A DNA stretch of 64,000 bases from CAVROT01 sp963722905. Its GTDB lineage: Bacteria > Pseudomonadota > Alphaproteobacteria > Rhodobacterales > Rhodobacteraceae. The translations under genes were made by a program, and so were the position numbers. The stretch covers positions 62,001 through 126,000 of the forward strand of contig CAVROT010000001.1 of NCBI GenBank assembly GCA_963722905.1. The letters run 5' to 3'. Positions 53,065 to 61,379 of the stretch are shown here, in pieces. Each line of letters begins with the position of its first letter. The first letter of the stretch is position 1. The notes below the pieces were generated by a model, which saw only the letters and a program-made list of their open reading frames with translations, did not search any database and had not been told where the DNA came from.

Positions 53065-53958
53065 ATGCAGACCTTCACATCCCGCATCGAGGCCGCCGTG
53101 GCCGCCGCGACCGCCCGTGCCGGGGCCGGAGCCGCGCCGTCGCGTCTCGGCTCGGCGGTGGCCTATGCCGCCGCTCCGGGCGGCGCGCGCATCCGGCCGA
53201 CGATCCTGCTGGGCGTGGCTGCCGCCTGCGGCGAGCGCGACGCGCGGCTCGGCGATGCGGCCGCCGCGGCGCTGGAGCTGATCCACTGCGCCAGCCTGGT
53301 CCACGACGACCTGCCCTGCTTCGACGATGCCGACACCCGGCGCGGCAAGCCCTCGGTCCACCGGGCCTATGGCGAACCCGTCGCCGTGCTGGCCGGCGAC
53401 AGCCTTATCGTTCTGGCGTTCGAGGTGCTGGCGCGTGCCGCCGTATACGACGCCGCGGCCGCGACGGCTCTTATCCTGACGCTGGCGCAACGCACCGGGA
53501 TGCCGGGCGGCATCTGCGCCGGGCAGGGTTGGGAGAGCGAGGCCGACGTGGACCTCGCCGCCTATCACGAGGCCAAGACCGGCGCGCTCTTCATCGCCGC
53601 GACCCGGATGGGCGCCATCGCCGGGGGGCACGATCCCGACGCCTGGCACGAACTGGGCCAGCGCATCGGCGACGCCTTCCAGATCGCCGACGACCTGCGC
53701 GACACGCTCTGCACCGCGGCCGAACTGGGCAAGCCCGCCGGTCAGGACGACCTGCACGGACGTCCCAACGCCGTCGCGCAGCTGGGCGTCGCGGGGGCAA
53801 CCGCGCGGCTGAAGGACAGCCTCGCGGGTGCCATCGCGTCGATCCCGTCCTGCCCGGGCGAGGCGGCACTGGCGCAGATGGTCCAGAGCTACGCCAGGAA
53901 GCTGACGCCGCCGCTGCCTCCGGTGCGGGCGGAGCGGCCCACGGTTCCGGGCGAATGA
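53065..53958 (+). CDS. crtE: geranylgeranyl diphosphate synthase
   Basis: A 297-aa polyprenyl synthase that makes the C20 precursor of carotenoids and the bacteriochlorophyll tail. Seen: first aspartate-rich motif DDLPCFDDAD from residue 81, with the GKPSVHRAYG loop after it, and second motif DAFQIADDLRD. It is the first plus-strand gene of the crtEF-bchCXYZ-puf series. ATG 53065 follows the PpsR sites closely (14 nt). Confidence 0.93.
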   Translation: MQTFTSRIEAAVAAATARAGAGAAPSRLGSAVAYAAAPGGARIRPTILLGVAAACGERDARLGDAAAAALELIHCASLVHDDLPCFDDADTRRGKPSVHRAYGEPVAVLAGDSLIVLAFEVLARAAVYDAAAATALILTLAQRTGMPGGICAGQGWESEADVDLAAYHEAKTGALFIAATRMGAIAGGHDPDAWHELGQRIGDAFQIADDLRDTLCTAAELGKPAGQDDLHGRPNAVAQLGVAGATARLKDSLAGAIASIPSCPGEAALAQMVQSYARKLTPPLPPVRAERPTVPGE

Positions 53959-54082
53959 CGTCTTGCGCGGGATTGCGCCTCGCCGGTTCCACCCGCGCAG
54001 CCCGGCTATCCGCACCCGTGCCGCGCGGTGTCGTCACGGCCTGCCGCACTGCTGCGATCGTCTACGCGTCGGCCGGTCGGGA

Positions 54083-55252
54083 ATGACCGACGCCGCGACC
54101 TCCGGGCGGATGGCACCCCCGCCTGGCCGCGCGCCTGATCTGGCCACCCGCCTGCACCGTCTGGTCGCGCGGCCGGCGTTCCAGCGCTGGGCGGCGGCGT
54201 TTCCGCTGACGCGCAATTTGGTCCGGCGCGACGGTGCCGCGATGTTCGACCTGGTGGCGGGCTTCTGCCATTCGCAGGTTCTGGCCGCGCTGGTCGAGCT
54301 TCGGGTGTGCGAACGGCTGCTCGACGGCCCCGCCGACGTCCCCGCGCTGTCGGCCGCCTGCGACGTGCCGGCGCCGCGCATGACCGTCCTGCTGCGCGCT
54401 GGCTCTGCACTGGGTCTGCTGCGGCAGCTGCGCGGCGGCCGCTACGGGCTGACGCGCCGGGGGGCCGCGCTGACCGGCGTGCCGGGGCTGCGCGAGATGA
54501 TCCTGCACCACCGCGTCCTCTACCGCGATCTCGCCGATCCCGCGGCGTTCTTCCGCGGCGAGACCGAGACCGAACTGGCGGGCTTCTGGCCCTACGTGCT
54601 GGGCGGTGGAGGCGACGCCGCTACGGCCGCGCGCTATTCGGACCTGATGGCCGACAGCGTCGCGCTGCTGGCCGAGGATACGCTGGCCGCCGTCGACCTG
54701 CGCGGGGTGCGCGTGCTGATGGACATCGGCGGCGGCACGGGGGCGTTCGCCGCCGCCGCCTGCCGGGCCAATCCGGGGCTGAAGGCCGTGGTGCTGGACC
54801 TTCCCGCGGTCGCTCCGGGCGCGGCGGCCCGGTTTGCGGCCGCCGGTCTGTCGGACCGGGCCCGCGTCGTGCCGGGGTCGTTCCGCGATCCGACGCTGCC
54901 GCAGGGCGCCGACGCGATCAGCATGATTCGGGTTCTCTACGATCATTCCGACGCGACCGTGGCGGACCTGCTGCGCGCCGTTCATGCCGCGCTTCCCGCA
55001 GGCGGGCGGGTCCTGGTGTCCGAACCGATGGCCGGCGCCGCCGGGCCCGAGCGGGCGGGGGACGCGTATTTCGCGATCTACACCATGGCGATGCGGACAG
55101 GACGCACACGCACGCCGTCGGAGGTCTCGGGGATGCTGGCGGCGGCGGGGTTCCGCAATATCCGCGTGCGCCCCTCGCGACGTCCCTTCGTCGCAACGGT
55201 CATCACGGCGTTCGCCGCCGATGACTCCGGGGAAACTGTCAATCCAAGTTGA
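54083..55252 (+). CDS. crtF: hydroxyneurosporene O-methyltransferase
   Basis: A 389-aa SAM-dependent methyltransferase that methylates the 1-hydroxy group of carotenoids in the spheroidene pathway. Seen: N-terminal dimerisation domain with winged-helix character (CDVPAPRMTVLLRAGSALG), SAM motif LMDIGGGTGAFAAA, and late ISMIRVLYDHSD. ATG 54083 is the most plausible start; the frame is open upstream to 53963. The 3' end carries a PpsR half of the bchC promoter, so crtF coding sequence doubles as regulatory DNA. Confidence 0.92.
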   Translation: MTDAATSGRMAPPPGRAPDLATRLHRLVARPAFQRWAAAFPLTRNLVRRDGAAMFDLVAGFCHSQVLAALVELRVCERLLDGPADVPALSAACDVPAPRMTVLLRAGSALGLLRQLRGGRYGLTRRGAALTGVPGLREMILHHRVLYRDLADPAAFFRGETETELAGFWPYVLGGGGDAATAARYSDLMADSVALLAEDTLAAVDLRGVRVLMDIGGGTGAFAAAACRANPGLKAVVLDLPAVAPGAAARFAAAGLSDRARVVPGSFRDPTLPQGADAISMIRVLYDHSDATVADLLRAVHAALPAGGRVLVSEPMAGAAGPERAGDAYFAIYTMAMRTGRTRTPSEVSGMLAAAGFRNIRVRPSRRPFVATVITAFAADDSGETVNPS

Positions 55253-55280
55253 CAGATCAAACTGTCTAGGTAGAGTTACA
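55237..55280 (+). promoter_or_regulatory. bchC promoter with paired PpsR/CrtJ sites
   Basis: Two perfect TGT-N12-ACA palindromes lie at 55237-55254 and 55263-55280, eight nt apart. They overlap a promoter TTGACA (55249-55254) and TAGAGT (55271-55276) with a 16-nt spacer. The first site is inside the last codons of crtF. The layout copies the known bchC promoter of Rhodobacter, where PpsR/CrtJ binds cooperatively across the -35 and -10 elements. Confidence 0.9.
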
Positions 55281-55344
55281 GACAGATAGCCGATGCGATC
55301 CTGTCGAATCGCTCAGAATCAGAAGACCCCGGGGAGGGACCGCC

Positions 55345-56286
55345 ATGCAGACCAGCGCCGTCGTCCTGACAGCCCCCCGCACCATCGGATGCGCCGACCT
55401 GCGCCTGAACGATCCGGCAGCGGGCGATATCGTCGTGGATATCGCCCATTCGGGGATCTCGACCGGGACGGAAAAGCTGTTCTGGTCCGGCGACATGCCG
55501 CCCTTTCCCGGCATGGGCTACCCGCTCGTCCCCGGCTACGAGGCGATGGGCGAGGTCGTCGAGGCGGCCCGCGCGACCGGCTACCGGCCCGGCGACACCG
55601 TCTTCGTGCCCGGCGCCAACTGCTACGACGGCGCCTTCGGCCTCTTCGGTGGGGCCGCCGCCCGACTGGTGACGGCGTCCGGCCGGGTGACGCGGATCGA
55701 CGCCGGGCACGGACCGCGCGGCGCCCTGCTGGCGCTGGCGGCGACGGCGCGCCATGCGATGGCGGGTCCGGGCAAATCGGTGCCGGACCTGATTGTCGGT
55801 CACGGCACGCTGGGCCGGCTTCTGGCGCGGCTGACCGTCGCCGCCGGCGCGCCCGCCCCCACGGTGCACGAGGTCAATCCGGGCCGGATGGACGGCGGCG
55901 CCGGCTACCGCGTCATGCATCCCGATGCCGACGACCGGCGCGACTATCGCTCGATCTATGACGCCAGCGGCGATGCCGCGCTGCTGCCGGCGCTGATCGG
56001 GCGGCTGGTACGCGGCGGCGAGGTCGTGCTGGCCGGCTTCTACGCCCAGCCCATCAGCTTTGCCTTTCCGCCGGCCTTCATGAAGGAGGCGCGGCTGCGC
56101 GTGGCGGCCGAGTGGGCGCCCGACGACCTGGTCGCGTCGCGGCAACTGGTCGAATCCGGCGACCTGTCGCTGGACGGCCTCATTACCCACGAATCTCCGG
56201 CAACGGACGCGGCGGCGGCCTACGACACGGCCTTCACCGATCCTGCCTGCCTCAAGATGATCCTGAACTGGAAGGACCGGTCGTGA
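55345..56286 (+). CDS. bchC: 3-hydroxyethyl bacteriochlorophyllide a dehydrogenase
   Basis: A 313-aa MDR-fold enzyme that oxidises the 3-hydroxyethyl group to acetyl in bacteriochlorophyll a synthesis. Seen: GISTGTEKLFWSGDMP and VPGYEAMGEVVE, both characteristic of BchC, and a degenerate cofactor region. GGGAGGG precedes ATG 55345. The stop overlaps the GTG of bchX. Confidence 0.93.
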   Translation: MQTSAVVLTAPRTIGCADLRLNDPAAGDIVVDIAHSGISTGTEKLFWSGDMPPFPGMGYPLVPGYEAMGEVVEAARATGYRPGDTVFVPGANCYDGAFGLFGGAAARLVTASGRVTRIDAGHGPRGALLALAATARHAMAGPGKSVPDLIVGHGTLGRLLARLTVAAGAPAPTVHEVNPGRMDGGAGYRVMHPDADDRRDYRSIYDASGDAALLPALIGRLVRGGEVVLAGFYAQPISFAFPPAFMKEARLRVAAEWAPDDLVASRQLVESGDLSLDGLITHESPATDAAAAYDTAFTDPACLKMILNWKDRS

Positions 56287-57314
56287 AGGACGAAGTGACC
56301 AAGCCCGACGCCGATCGCGCGGACGTGCCGAACCTCAAGGACTTCGACCGGCGCCTGCGCGACGAGGCGCACGAGGATCTGGCCGACGTGATCCACGGCG
56401 AGCCGACGTCGAAGACCCAGATCATCGCCATCTACGGCAAGGGCGGCATCGGCAAGTCGTTCACGCTGGCCAACCTCAGCCACATGATGGCCGAGCAGGG
56501 AAAGCGCGTGCTGCTGATCGGCTGCGACCCGAAATCCGACACGACAAGCCTGCTCTTCGGCGGCAAGGCCTGCCCGACGATCATCGAGACGTCGTCGAAG
56601 AAGAAGCTGGCGGGCGAAGAGGTGAAGATCGGCGACGTCTGCTTCAAGCGGGGCGGCGTCTTCGCTATGGAACTGGGCGGGCCCGAGGTCGGCCGCGGCT
56701 GCGGCGGGCGCGGGATCATCCACGGCTTCGAGCTGCTGGAGAAGCTGGGGTTCCACGACTGGGACTTCGACTACGTGCTGCTGGACTTCCTCGGCGATGT
56801 GGTTTGCGGCGGCTTCGGCCTGCCCATCGCGCGGGACATGGCGCAGAAGGTCATCCTGGTCGCGTCGAACGACCTTCAGTCGCTCTACGTCGCCAACAAC
56901 GTCTGTTCGGCGGTGGAATACTTCCGCAAGCTGGGCGGCAACGTCGGCGTCGCCGGTCTGGTGATCAACAAGGACGACGGCTCGGGCGAGGCGCAGGCCT
57001 TCGCGCAGGCGGTGAAGATCCCGGTGCTGGCCGCGATCCCGCAGGACGACGACCTGCGCAAGAAGTCCGCGAACTACCAGATCGTCGGCACGATGGACTC
57101 GCGCTGGGGCCAGCTCTTCGCCGATCTGGGCGACGCGGTCGGCGTGGCGCCCCCGGTGCGCCCCGCGCCGCTGGACCAGGACGGGCTGCTGGGCCTCTTC
57201 GACGCCAAGGACACCGGCGGCGACTACCAGCTGGTGCCCGCCACGGACGAAGACATGCGCGGCAAGAACGCCGTCGTCAAAGCCTCGCTGGAGGTGATCT
57301 ATGACGATGCATGA
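56283..57314 (+). CDS. bchX: chlorophyllide a reductase iron protein BchX
   Basis: A 343-aa NifH-like ATPase. Seen: P loop YGKGGIGKS, GCDPKSDTT, and the [4Fe-4S] cysteines in GRGCGGRG and DFLGDVVCGGFG. As a dimer it passes electrons to BchYZ for reduction of the B ring of chlorophyllide a. Start GTG 56283 overlaps bchC (GTGA). Its 3' end overlaps bchY by 14 nt. Confidence 0.95.
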   Translation: MKDEVTKPDADRADVPNLKDFDRRLRDEAHEDLADVIHGEPTSKTQIIAIYGKGGIGKSFTLANLSHMMAEQGKRVLLIGCDPKSDTTSLLFGGKACPTIIETSSKKKLAGEEVKIGDVCFKRGGVFAMELGGPEVGRGCGGRGIIHGFELLEKLGFHDWDFDYVLLDFLGDVVCGGFGLPIARDMAQKVILVASNDLQSLYVANNVCSAVEYFRKLGGNVGVAGLVINKDDGSGEAQAFAQAVKIPVLAAIPQDDDLRKKSANYQIVGTMDSRWGQLFADLGDAVGVAPPVRPAPLDQDGLLGLFDAKDTGGDYQLVPATDEDMRGKNAVVKASLEVIYDDA

Positions 57315-58872
57315 CCGCGACGTCGCAGGGGGGCCGTCTGCCCCCCGCCCTGCGGGCCCCCCCGAGGATATTTCGCAACCCAAGCCGGAGGCCCCCGCCG
57401 AGGGCGGTGCCTGCCACAACGGGGCCGAGCTGATGGCCGCGGCGCGGGCGGCGGGATCGTCCGAGATCCTGGACCAGTATGCCGCCGACTATCCGCGCGG
57501 GCCTCACGACCAGCCGCAAAGCATGTGCCCCGCCTTCGGGTCCCTGCGCGTCGGGCTGCGGATGAAGCGCGTGGCGACGATCCTGTCGGGAAGCGCCTGC
57601 TGCGTCTACGGCCTGTCCTTCGTGTCGCACTTCTACGGGGCGCGGCGGTCGGTGGGTTACGTGCCCTTCAATTCGGAAACGCTGGTCACCGGCAAGCTCT
57701 TCGAGGACATCCGCGAGGCGGTGCACGACATCGCCGACCCCGAGAAGCTGGACGCCATCGTGGTGACGAACCTCTGCGTCCCGACGGCGTCCGGCGTGCC
57801 GCTACGGCTGCTGCCCTCGGAGATCGACGGCGTGCGCGTGGTCGGCATCGACGTGCCCGGCTTCGGCATCCCGACCCACGCCGAGGCCAAGGACGTGCTG
57901 GCCGGCGCGATGCTGAACTACGCCCGCGCCGAGGTGGAGGCGGGGCCGGTGGCCGCCCCCGTCGGCGGCAAGTCGGACCGGCCGACGGTGACGCTGCTGG
58001 GCGAGATGTTCCCGGCCGACCCGATGATGATCGGCGCGATGCTGGCCCCCATGGGGCTGGCCGCCGGGCCCGCCGTGCCCTGCCGGGAGTGGCGCGAGCT
58101 CTACGCCGCCCTCGACTGCGGCGCGGTGGCGGCGATCCATCCGTTCTACACGGCCAGCATCCGCGAGTTCCAGGCCGCCGGTCGGCCCGTCGTTGGGTCG
58201 GCGCCGGTCGGCCACGACGGCACGGCCGCCTGGCTGGCCGGAATCGGCGACGCGTTCGGGCTGCCGGCCGAGCGGGTCGCCGCGGCGCAGAACGCGTTCC
58301 TGCCGGCGATCCGTGGCGCGCTGGCCGCCGCCCCGATCAAGGGCACCATCACGCTGAGCGGCTACGAGGGCAGCGAGCTGCTGGTCGCGCGGCTGCTGAT
58401 CGAGAGCGGCGCGGACGTGCCCTATGTCGGCACCGCCTGCCCGAAGACGCCGTGGTCGGCCGCCGACGCCGAGTGGCTGACGGCCAGGGGCGTGAAGGTG
58501 AAGTTCCGCGCCTCGCTGGAGGACGACATGAGCGCGATGGAGGGGGTCCGCCCGGATCTGGCCATCGGGACCACGCCGGTCGTGCAGCGCGGCAAGGAGC
58601 TGGGGATCCCGGCGCTCTACTTCACCAACCTGATTTCGGCGCGGCCGCTGATGGGCCCCGCCGGTGCCGGATCGCTGGGCGAGGTCGTGAATGCCGCCAT
58701 CGGCAACCGCGGCCGCATGGCCTCGATGAAGGCCTTCTTCGAGGGCGTGGGTGCAGGCGACACCGCCGGCGTCTGGGAAGGGTCCCCGAACCGCCAGCCC
58801 GGGTTCCGCGCGCTGAACGCCAAGAAGCTGGAAAAGCAGGCCCGCGCCCGCAAGGCCGAGGAGATGATCTGA
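57301..58872 (+). CDS. bchY: chlorophyllide a reductase subunit BchY, with a repeat-derived N-terminal insertion
   Basis: A 523-aa catalytic subunit with the conserved YPRGPHDQPQSMCPAFGSLR and SGSACCVYGLSF cluster ligands and the GYEGSELLVARLLIESGA block (18 residues). The extreme N terminus (MTMHDRDVAG) and the segment from GACHNGAEL onward match related BchY proteins, but residues about 10-30 (GGPSAPRPAGPPEDISQPKP, 20 residues) come from a copy of the dispersed palindromic repeat and seem absent in relatives. The repeat is in frame with no stop. ATG 57301 has GGAGG upstream. The stop overlaps the next ATG (TGATG). Confidence 0.95.
   Translation: MTMHDRDVAGGPSAPRPAGPPEDISQPKPEAPAEGGACHNGAELMAAARAAGSSEILDQYAADYPRGPHDQPQSMCPAFGSLRVGLRMKRVATILSGSACCVYGLSFVSHFYGARRSVGYVPFNSETLVTGKLFEDIREAVHDIADPEKLDAIVVTNLCVPTASGVPLRLLPSEIDGVRVVGIDVPGFGIPTHAEAKDVLAGAMLNYARAEVEAGPVAAPVGGKSDRPTVTLLGEMFPADPMMIGAMLAPMGLAAGPAVPCREWRELYAALDCGAVAAIHPFYTASIREFQAAGRPVVGSAPVGHDGTAAWLAGIGDAFGLPAERVAAAQNAFLPAIRGALAAAPIKGTITLSGYEGSELLVARLLIESGADVPYVGTACPKTPWSAADAEWLTARGVKVKFRASLEDDMSAMEGVRPDLAIGTTPVVQRGKELGIPALYFTNLISARPLMGPAGAGSLGEVVNAAIGNRGRMASMKAFFEGVGAGDTAGVWEGSPNRQPGFRALNAKKLEKQARARKAEEMI
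57326..57388. repeat. dispersed palindromic repeat, copy 2 (inside bchY)
   Basis: Same element as at 46062: hairpin GGGGGGC-CGTCT-GCCCCCC (57328-57346), a variable hairpin (GCCC-TGC-GGGC), then CCCCCCCGAGGATATTT and CAACCCAAGCC. It is read in frame by bchY as PSAPRPAGPPEDISQPKP. In both copies the frame that would give PEDIS-PKP is open. Confidence 0.85.
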
Positions 58873-59012
58873 TGACCGGATGGCACGCATACCTTCTGAG
58901 CTGCCGCGAGGCGGAGACGTCCGAGCGGGGGCCAGCCCTTGATGCGCCGGCCCGTCAGGCTCAGGTCGACGCAGGGCGCACGCAGACCGGGGCCGAGGCG
59001 CGGCCGTGCTGA
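58872..59012 (+). CDS. 46-codon ORF wedged between bchY and bchZ
   Basis: ATG 58872 overlaps the bchY stop (TGATG) and the frame ends with TGA at 59010-59012, just inside bchZ. It starts MTGWHAYLLSCREAET and is hydrophilic, with no signal, membrane segment or recognisable family. In related organisms the bchY stop and bchZ start overlap directly, so this stretch looks like an insertion of about 130 nt that keeps translational coupling on both sides. It may be a real peptide or only a coupling relay. Confidence 0.4.
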   Translation: MTGWHAYLLSCREAETSERGPALDAPARQAQVDAGRTQTGAEARPC

Positions 59013-60532
59013 TCCAGGACCACGACCGGGCCGGCGGCTACTGGGGCGCCGTCTACGCGTTCTGCGCCGTCAAAGGCCTGCAGGTCGTGATCGACGGCCC
59101 GGTGGGCTGCGAGAACCTGCCGGTGACGAGCGTGCTGCACTACACCGACGCGCTGCCGCCGCACGAGCTGCCCATCGTCGTCACGGGACTGGGCGAGAGC
59201 GAGATGGGATCGGGCACCGAGGACGCGATGAAACGCGCCTGGGAGGTGCTGGACCCCGCGCTGCCCGCCGTCGTCGTGACCGGCTCCATCGCCGAGATGA
59301 TCGGCGGCGGCGTGACGCCACAGGGCACCAACATCCAGCGGTTCCTGCCGCGCACCATCGACGAGGACCAGTGGGAAGCCGCCGACCGGGCGATGACCTG
59401 GATCTTCACCGAGTTCGGGATGACCAAGGGGCGGATGCCCAAGGAGACGAAGCGCGAGGAGGGCGCGGCACCCCGCGTGAACATCCTCGGGCCGATGTAC
59501 GGCGTCTTCAACATGCCCAGCGACCTTGCCGAGATCCGGCGCCTGGTCGAGGGGATCGGCGCAGAGGTCAACATGGTGATGCCGCTGGGCGCCCATGTCG
59601 CCGAGATGCGGGGCCTCGTGAACGCCGACGCCAACGTCTGCATGTACCGCGAGTTCGGCCGCGGCCTGAGCGAGGTGCTGGGCAAGCCCTACCTTCAGGC
59701 GCCCATCGGACTGGAGAGCACGACGCTCTTCCTGCGCCGTCTGGGCGAGATGCTGGACCTCGACCCCGAGCCCTTCATCGAGCGCGAGAAGCATTCCACG
59801 ATCAAGCCGGTCTGGGACCTGTGGCGGTCGGTGACGCAGGATTTCTTCGCCACCGCGTCCTTCGCCGTGGTCGCGAACGAGACCTACGCCCGCGGTCTGC
59901 GCAAGTTCCTCGAGGACGACATGGGCCTGCCCTGCGCCCTGGCGGTCAGCCGGCTAAGGGGCAAGAAGACCGACAACGACGCGGTCCGGGCTCAGATTCA
60001 TGGCAAGCGGCCGCTCGTCGTCTTCGGGTCGATCAACGAGAAGATGTACCTGGCCGAGATGTCGGGCGGGCACGGGCCGGCGCCGCAGTTCATCCCCGCG
60101 TCCTTCCCGGGTGCCGCCATCCGGCGGGCAACGGGCACGCCGTTCATGGGCTACGCCGGCGCCACCTACGTCGTGCAGGAGGTCTGCAACGCGCTCTTCG
60201 ACGCGCTCTTCCATATCCTGCCGCTGGGCACGGACATGGACCGCGCCGACGCGACCCCGACGCCGCTGCGCCGCGATTTTCCCTGGGACACCGATGCGCA
60301 GCGGCGGCTGGACGAGATCGTCGCGATGCATCCGATCCTCACCCGCATCTCGGCCGCCAAATCCCTGCGCGACGCCGCCGAGAAGGCCGCGCTGGGCGAG
60401 GGCGCCGAGCGGGTGCGCCTTGAGACGGTGGAGCGCCTGTCGCCCGCCGGCGCCCCCAAGACAACCGCCGCGCGCACGCCCGCGCCCGACACCGACACCG
60501 CCGTCCTGCAACATGATGGAGCCGCACGATGA
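59006..60532 (+). CDS. bchZ: chlorophyllide a reductase subunit BchZ
   Basis: A 508-aa catalytic subunit of chlorophyllide a reductase, partner of BchY. Seen: QDHDRAGGYWGAVYAFCAVKG at the N terminus (shortened in use), VIDGPVGCENLPVTS with a cluster cysteine, TGSIAEMIGGGVTP and PASFPGAAIRRATGTPFMGY. Start GTG 59006 is chosen because the conserved protein begins at LIQDHD and no nearer start exists. The C-terminal about 40 residues are alanine- and proline-rich and extend beyond the conserved core. The stop overlaps the pufQ ATG (ATGA). Confidence 0.95.
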   Translation: MLIQDHDRAGGYWGAVYAFCAVKGLQVVIDGPVGCENLPVTSVLHYTDALPPHELPIVVTGLGESEMGSGTEDAMKRAWEVLDPALPAVVVTGSIAEMIGGGVTPQGTNIQRFLPRTIDEDQWEAADRAMTWIFTEFGMTKGRMPKETKREEGAAPRVNILGPMYGVFNMPSDLAEIRRLVEGIGAEVNMVMPLGAHVAEMRGLVNADANVCMYREFGRGLSEVLGKPYLQAPIGLESTTLFLRRLGEMLDLDPEPFIEREKHSTIKPVWDLWRSVTQDFFATASFAVVANETYARGLRKFLEDDMGLPCALAVSRLRGKKTDNDAVRAQIHGKRPLVVFGSINEKMYLAEMSGGHGPAPQFIPASFPGAAIRRATGTPFMGYAGATYVVQEVCNALFDALFHILPLGTDMDRADATPTPLRRDFPWDTDAQRRLDEIVAMHPILTRISAAKSLRDAAEKAALGEGAERVRLETVERLSPAGAPKTTAARTPAPDTDTAVLQHDGAAR

Positions 60533-60768
60533 CCGACATGACCAACGCCCAGATGTCCGCCGCCCACATGGACGCACCTCACCGGCACCCCGCGGGGCGC
60601 GGCGAGTACTACGCCTATTTCGCGGTCATCTTCGCGGCGACCCTTCCGCTGGCCTGCCTCACCTGGGGGCTGAAGGCCGTGCGCGGGATGCGGCTGCCCG
60701 ACACCGGCCCCGTCCGCGCGGCGTGGAGCCAGGCCAACATCATCACGCCCCTGATCTTCCAGGCGTGA
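60529..60768 (+). CDS. pufQ: PufQ, bacteriochlorophyll-carrier/assembly protein
   Basis: A 79-aa protein with one membrane helix (YYAYFAVIFAATLPLACLTW, 20 residues) and the conserved end AWSQANIITPLIFQA. PufQ promotes bacteriochlorophyll formation and LH1-RC assembly and is always the first gene of puf in Rhodobacter. Its ATG overlaps the bchZ stop, so puf expression can be fed from bchZ transcripts, the known superoperon layout. Confidence 0.92.
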   Translation: MTDMTNAQMSAAHMDAPHRHPAGRGEYYAYFAVIFAATLPLACLTWGLKAVRGMRLPDTGPVRAAWSQANIITPLIFQA

Positions 60769-60780
60769 CCCCCATTCGTC

Positions 60781-60825
60781 CCACCTTCGGGGGGTGGCGA
60801 TGCAAGGGCGGGGGATGACCCCCCG
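60781..60825 (+). promoter_or_regulatory. hairpins in the pufQ-pufB gap
   Basis: The 117-nt gap contains a CCACC/GGTGG stem (60781-60797) and a CGGGGG-ATGA-CCCCCG stem (about 60809-60825). In Rhodobacter the pufQ-pufB region carries mRNA processing and stability elements, so a similar role is likely. pufB then has a strong GGAGGAAAA ribosome-binding site. Confidence 0.5.
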
Positions 60826-60885
60826 TCGCAACCCGGCCGCTGGGACGACGCGGCATCATCGGCATAACTTTCCGGAGGAAAAACA

Positions 60886-61044
60886 ATGGCTGATAGAACG
60901 GATCTGTCCTTCACGGGGCTGACCGACGAGCAGGCGCAGGAGCTTCACTCGGTCTACATGAGCGGCTTCGCGATCTTCACGATCGTCGCGGTCGTCGCTC
61001 ACATCCTGACGTACATCAAGCTGCCCTGGTTCAGCTGGGGATAG
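60886..61044 (+). CDS. pufB: light-harvesting complex 1 beta chain
   Basis: A 52-aa LH1 beta polypeptide, too short for routine ORF lists. It starts MADRTDLSFTGLTDEQAQEL and has one membrane helix; His39 in VAVVAHI binds bacteriochlorophyll, with the second conserved histidine His21 before it. The end KLPWFSWG is typical. ATG 60886 follows GGAGGAAAAAC. pufA begins 11 nt after the TAG. Confidence 0.95.
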   Translation: MADRTDLSFTGLTDEQAQELHSVYMSGFAIFTIVAVVAHILTYIKLPWFSWG

Positions 61045-61055
61045 GAGGCACCGAC

Positions 61056-61232
61056 ATGGCACAGTTCTACAAGATCTGGCTGATCTTCGACCCGCGCAGG
61101 GTCTTCGTGGCGCAGGGCGTGTTCCTGTTCCTGCTGGCGGCGATGATCCACCTCGTCCTGCTCAGCAACCCGGCGACCAACTGGTTCCAGCGCGCGTTCG
61201 CAAACGACGTGGCCGTCGTCGTGGCCGACTAG
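61056..61232 (+). CDS. pufA: light-harvesting complex 1 alpha chain
   Basis: A 58-aa LH1 alpha polypeptide. MAQFYKIWLIFDPRRVFVAQ starts it, one membrane helix follows, and His32 in AAMIHLVLLS is the bacteriochlorophyll ligand. AGGAGG lies just upstream of ATG 61056, sharing the pufB stop region. It forms the LH1 ring with PufB around the reaction centre. Confidence 0.95.
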   Translation: MAQFYKIWLIFDPRRVFVAQGVFLFLLAAMIHLVLLSNPATNWFQRAFANDVAVVVAD

Positions 61233-61246
61233 GCGGCGACCCCCAA

Positions 61247-61316
61247 GGCCCGCCCCTGCGCCCCCATGCAGGGCGGGCCCCGCACCACATCCGCGGGCGG
61301 CCCGGGTCGCCCGCGG
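61247..61316 (+). promoter_or_regulatory. two strong hairpins in the pufA-pufL gap
   Basis: Hairpin 1 pairs 61247-61259 with 61268-61279 (12-13 bp, one bulge). Hairpin 2 pairs CCGCGGGCG (61291-61299) with CGCCCGCGG (61308-61316) and is followed by AAAA. In Rhodobacter such hairpins protect the pufBA mRNA from 3' decay and give much more LH1 than reaction-centre protein. Confidence 0.8.
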
Positions 61317-61379
61317 AAAACCGCACGATGACCGCCCGCAGCCCTTGCCGGGGCGCGGGTCCTTGAATGGAGTTTGAAG

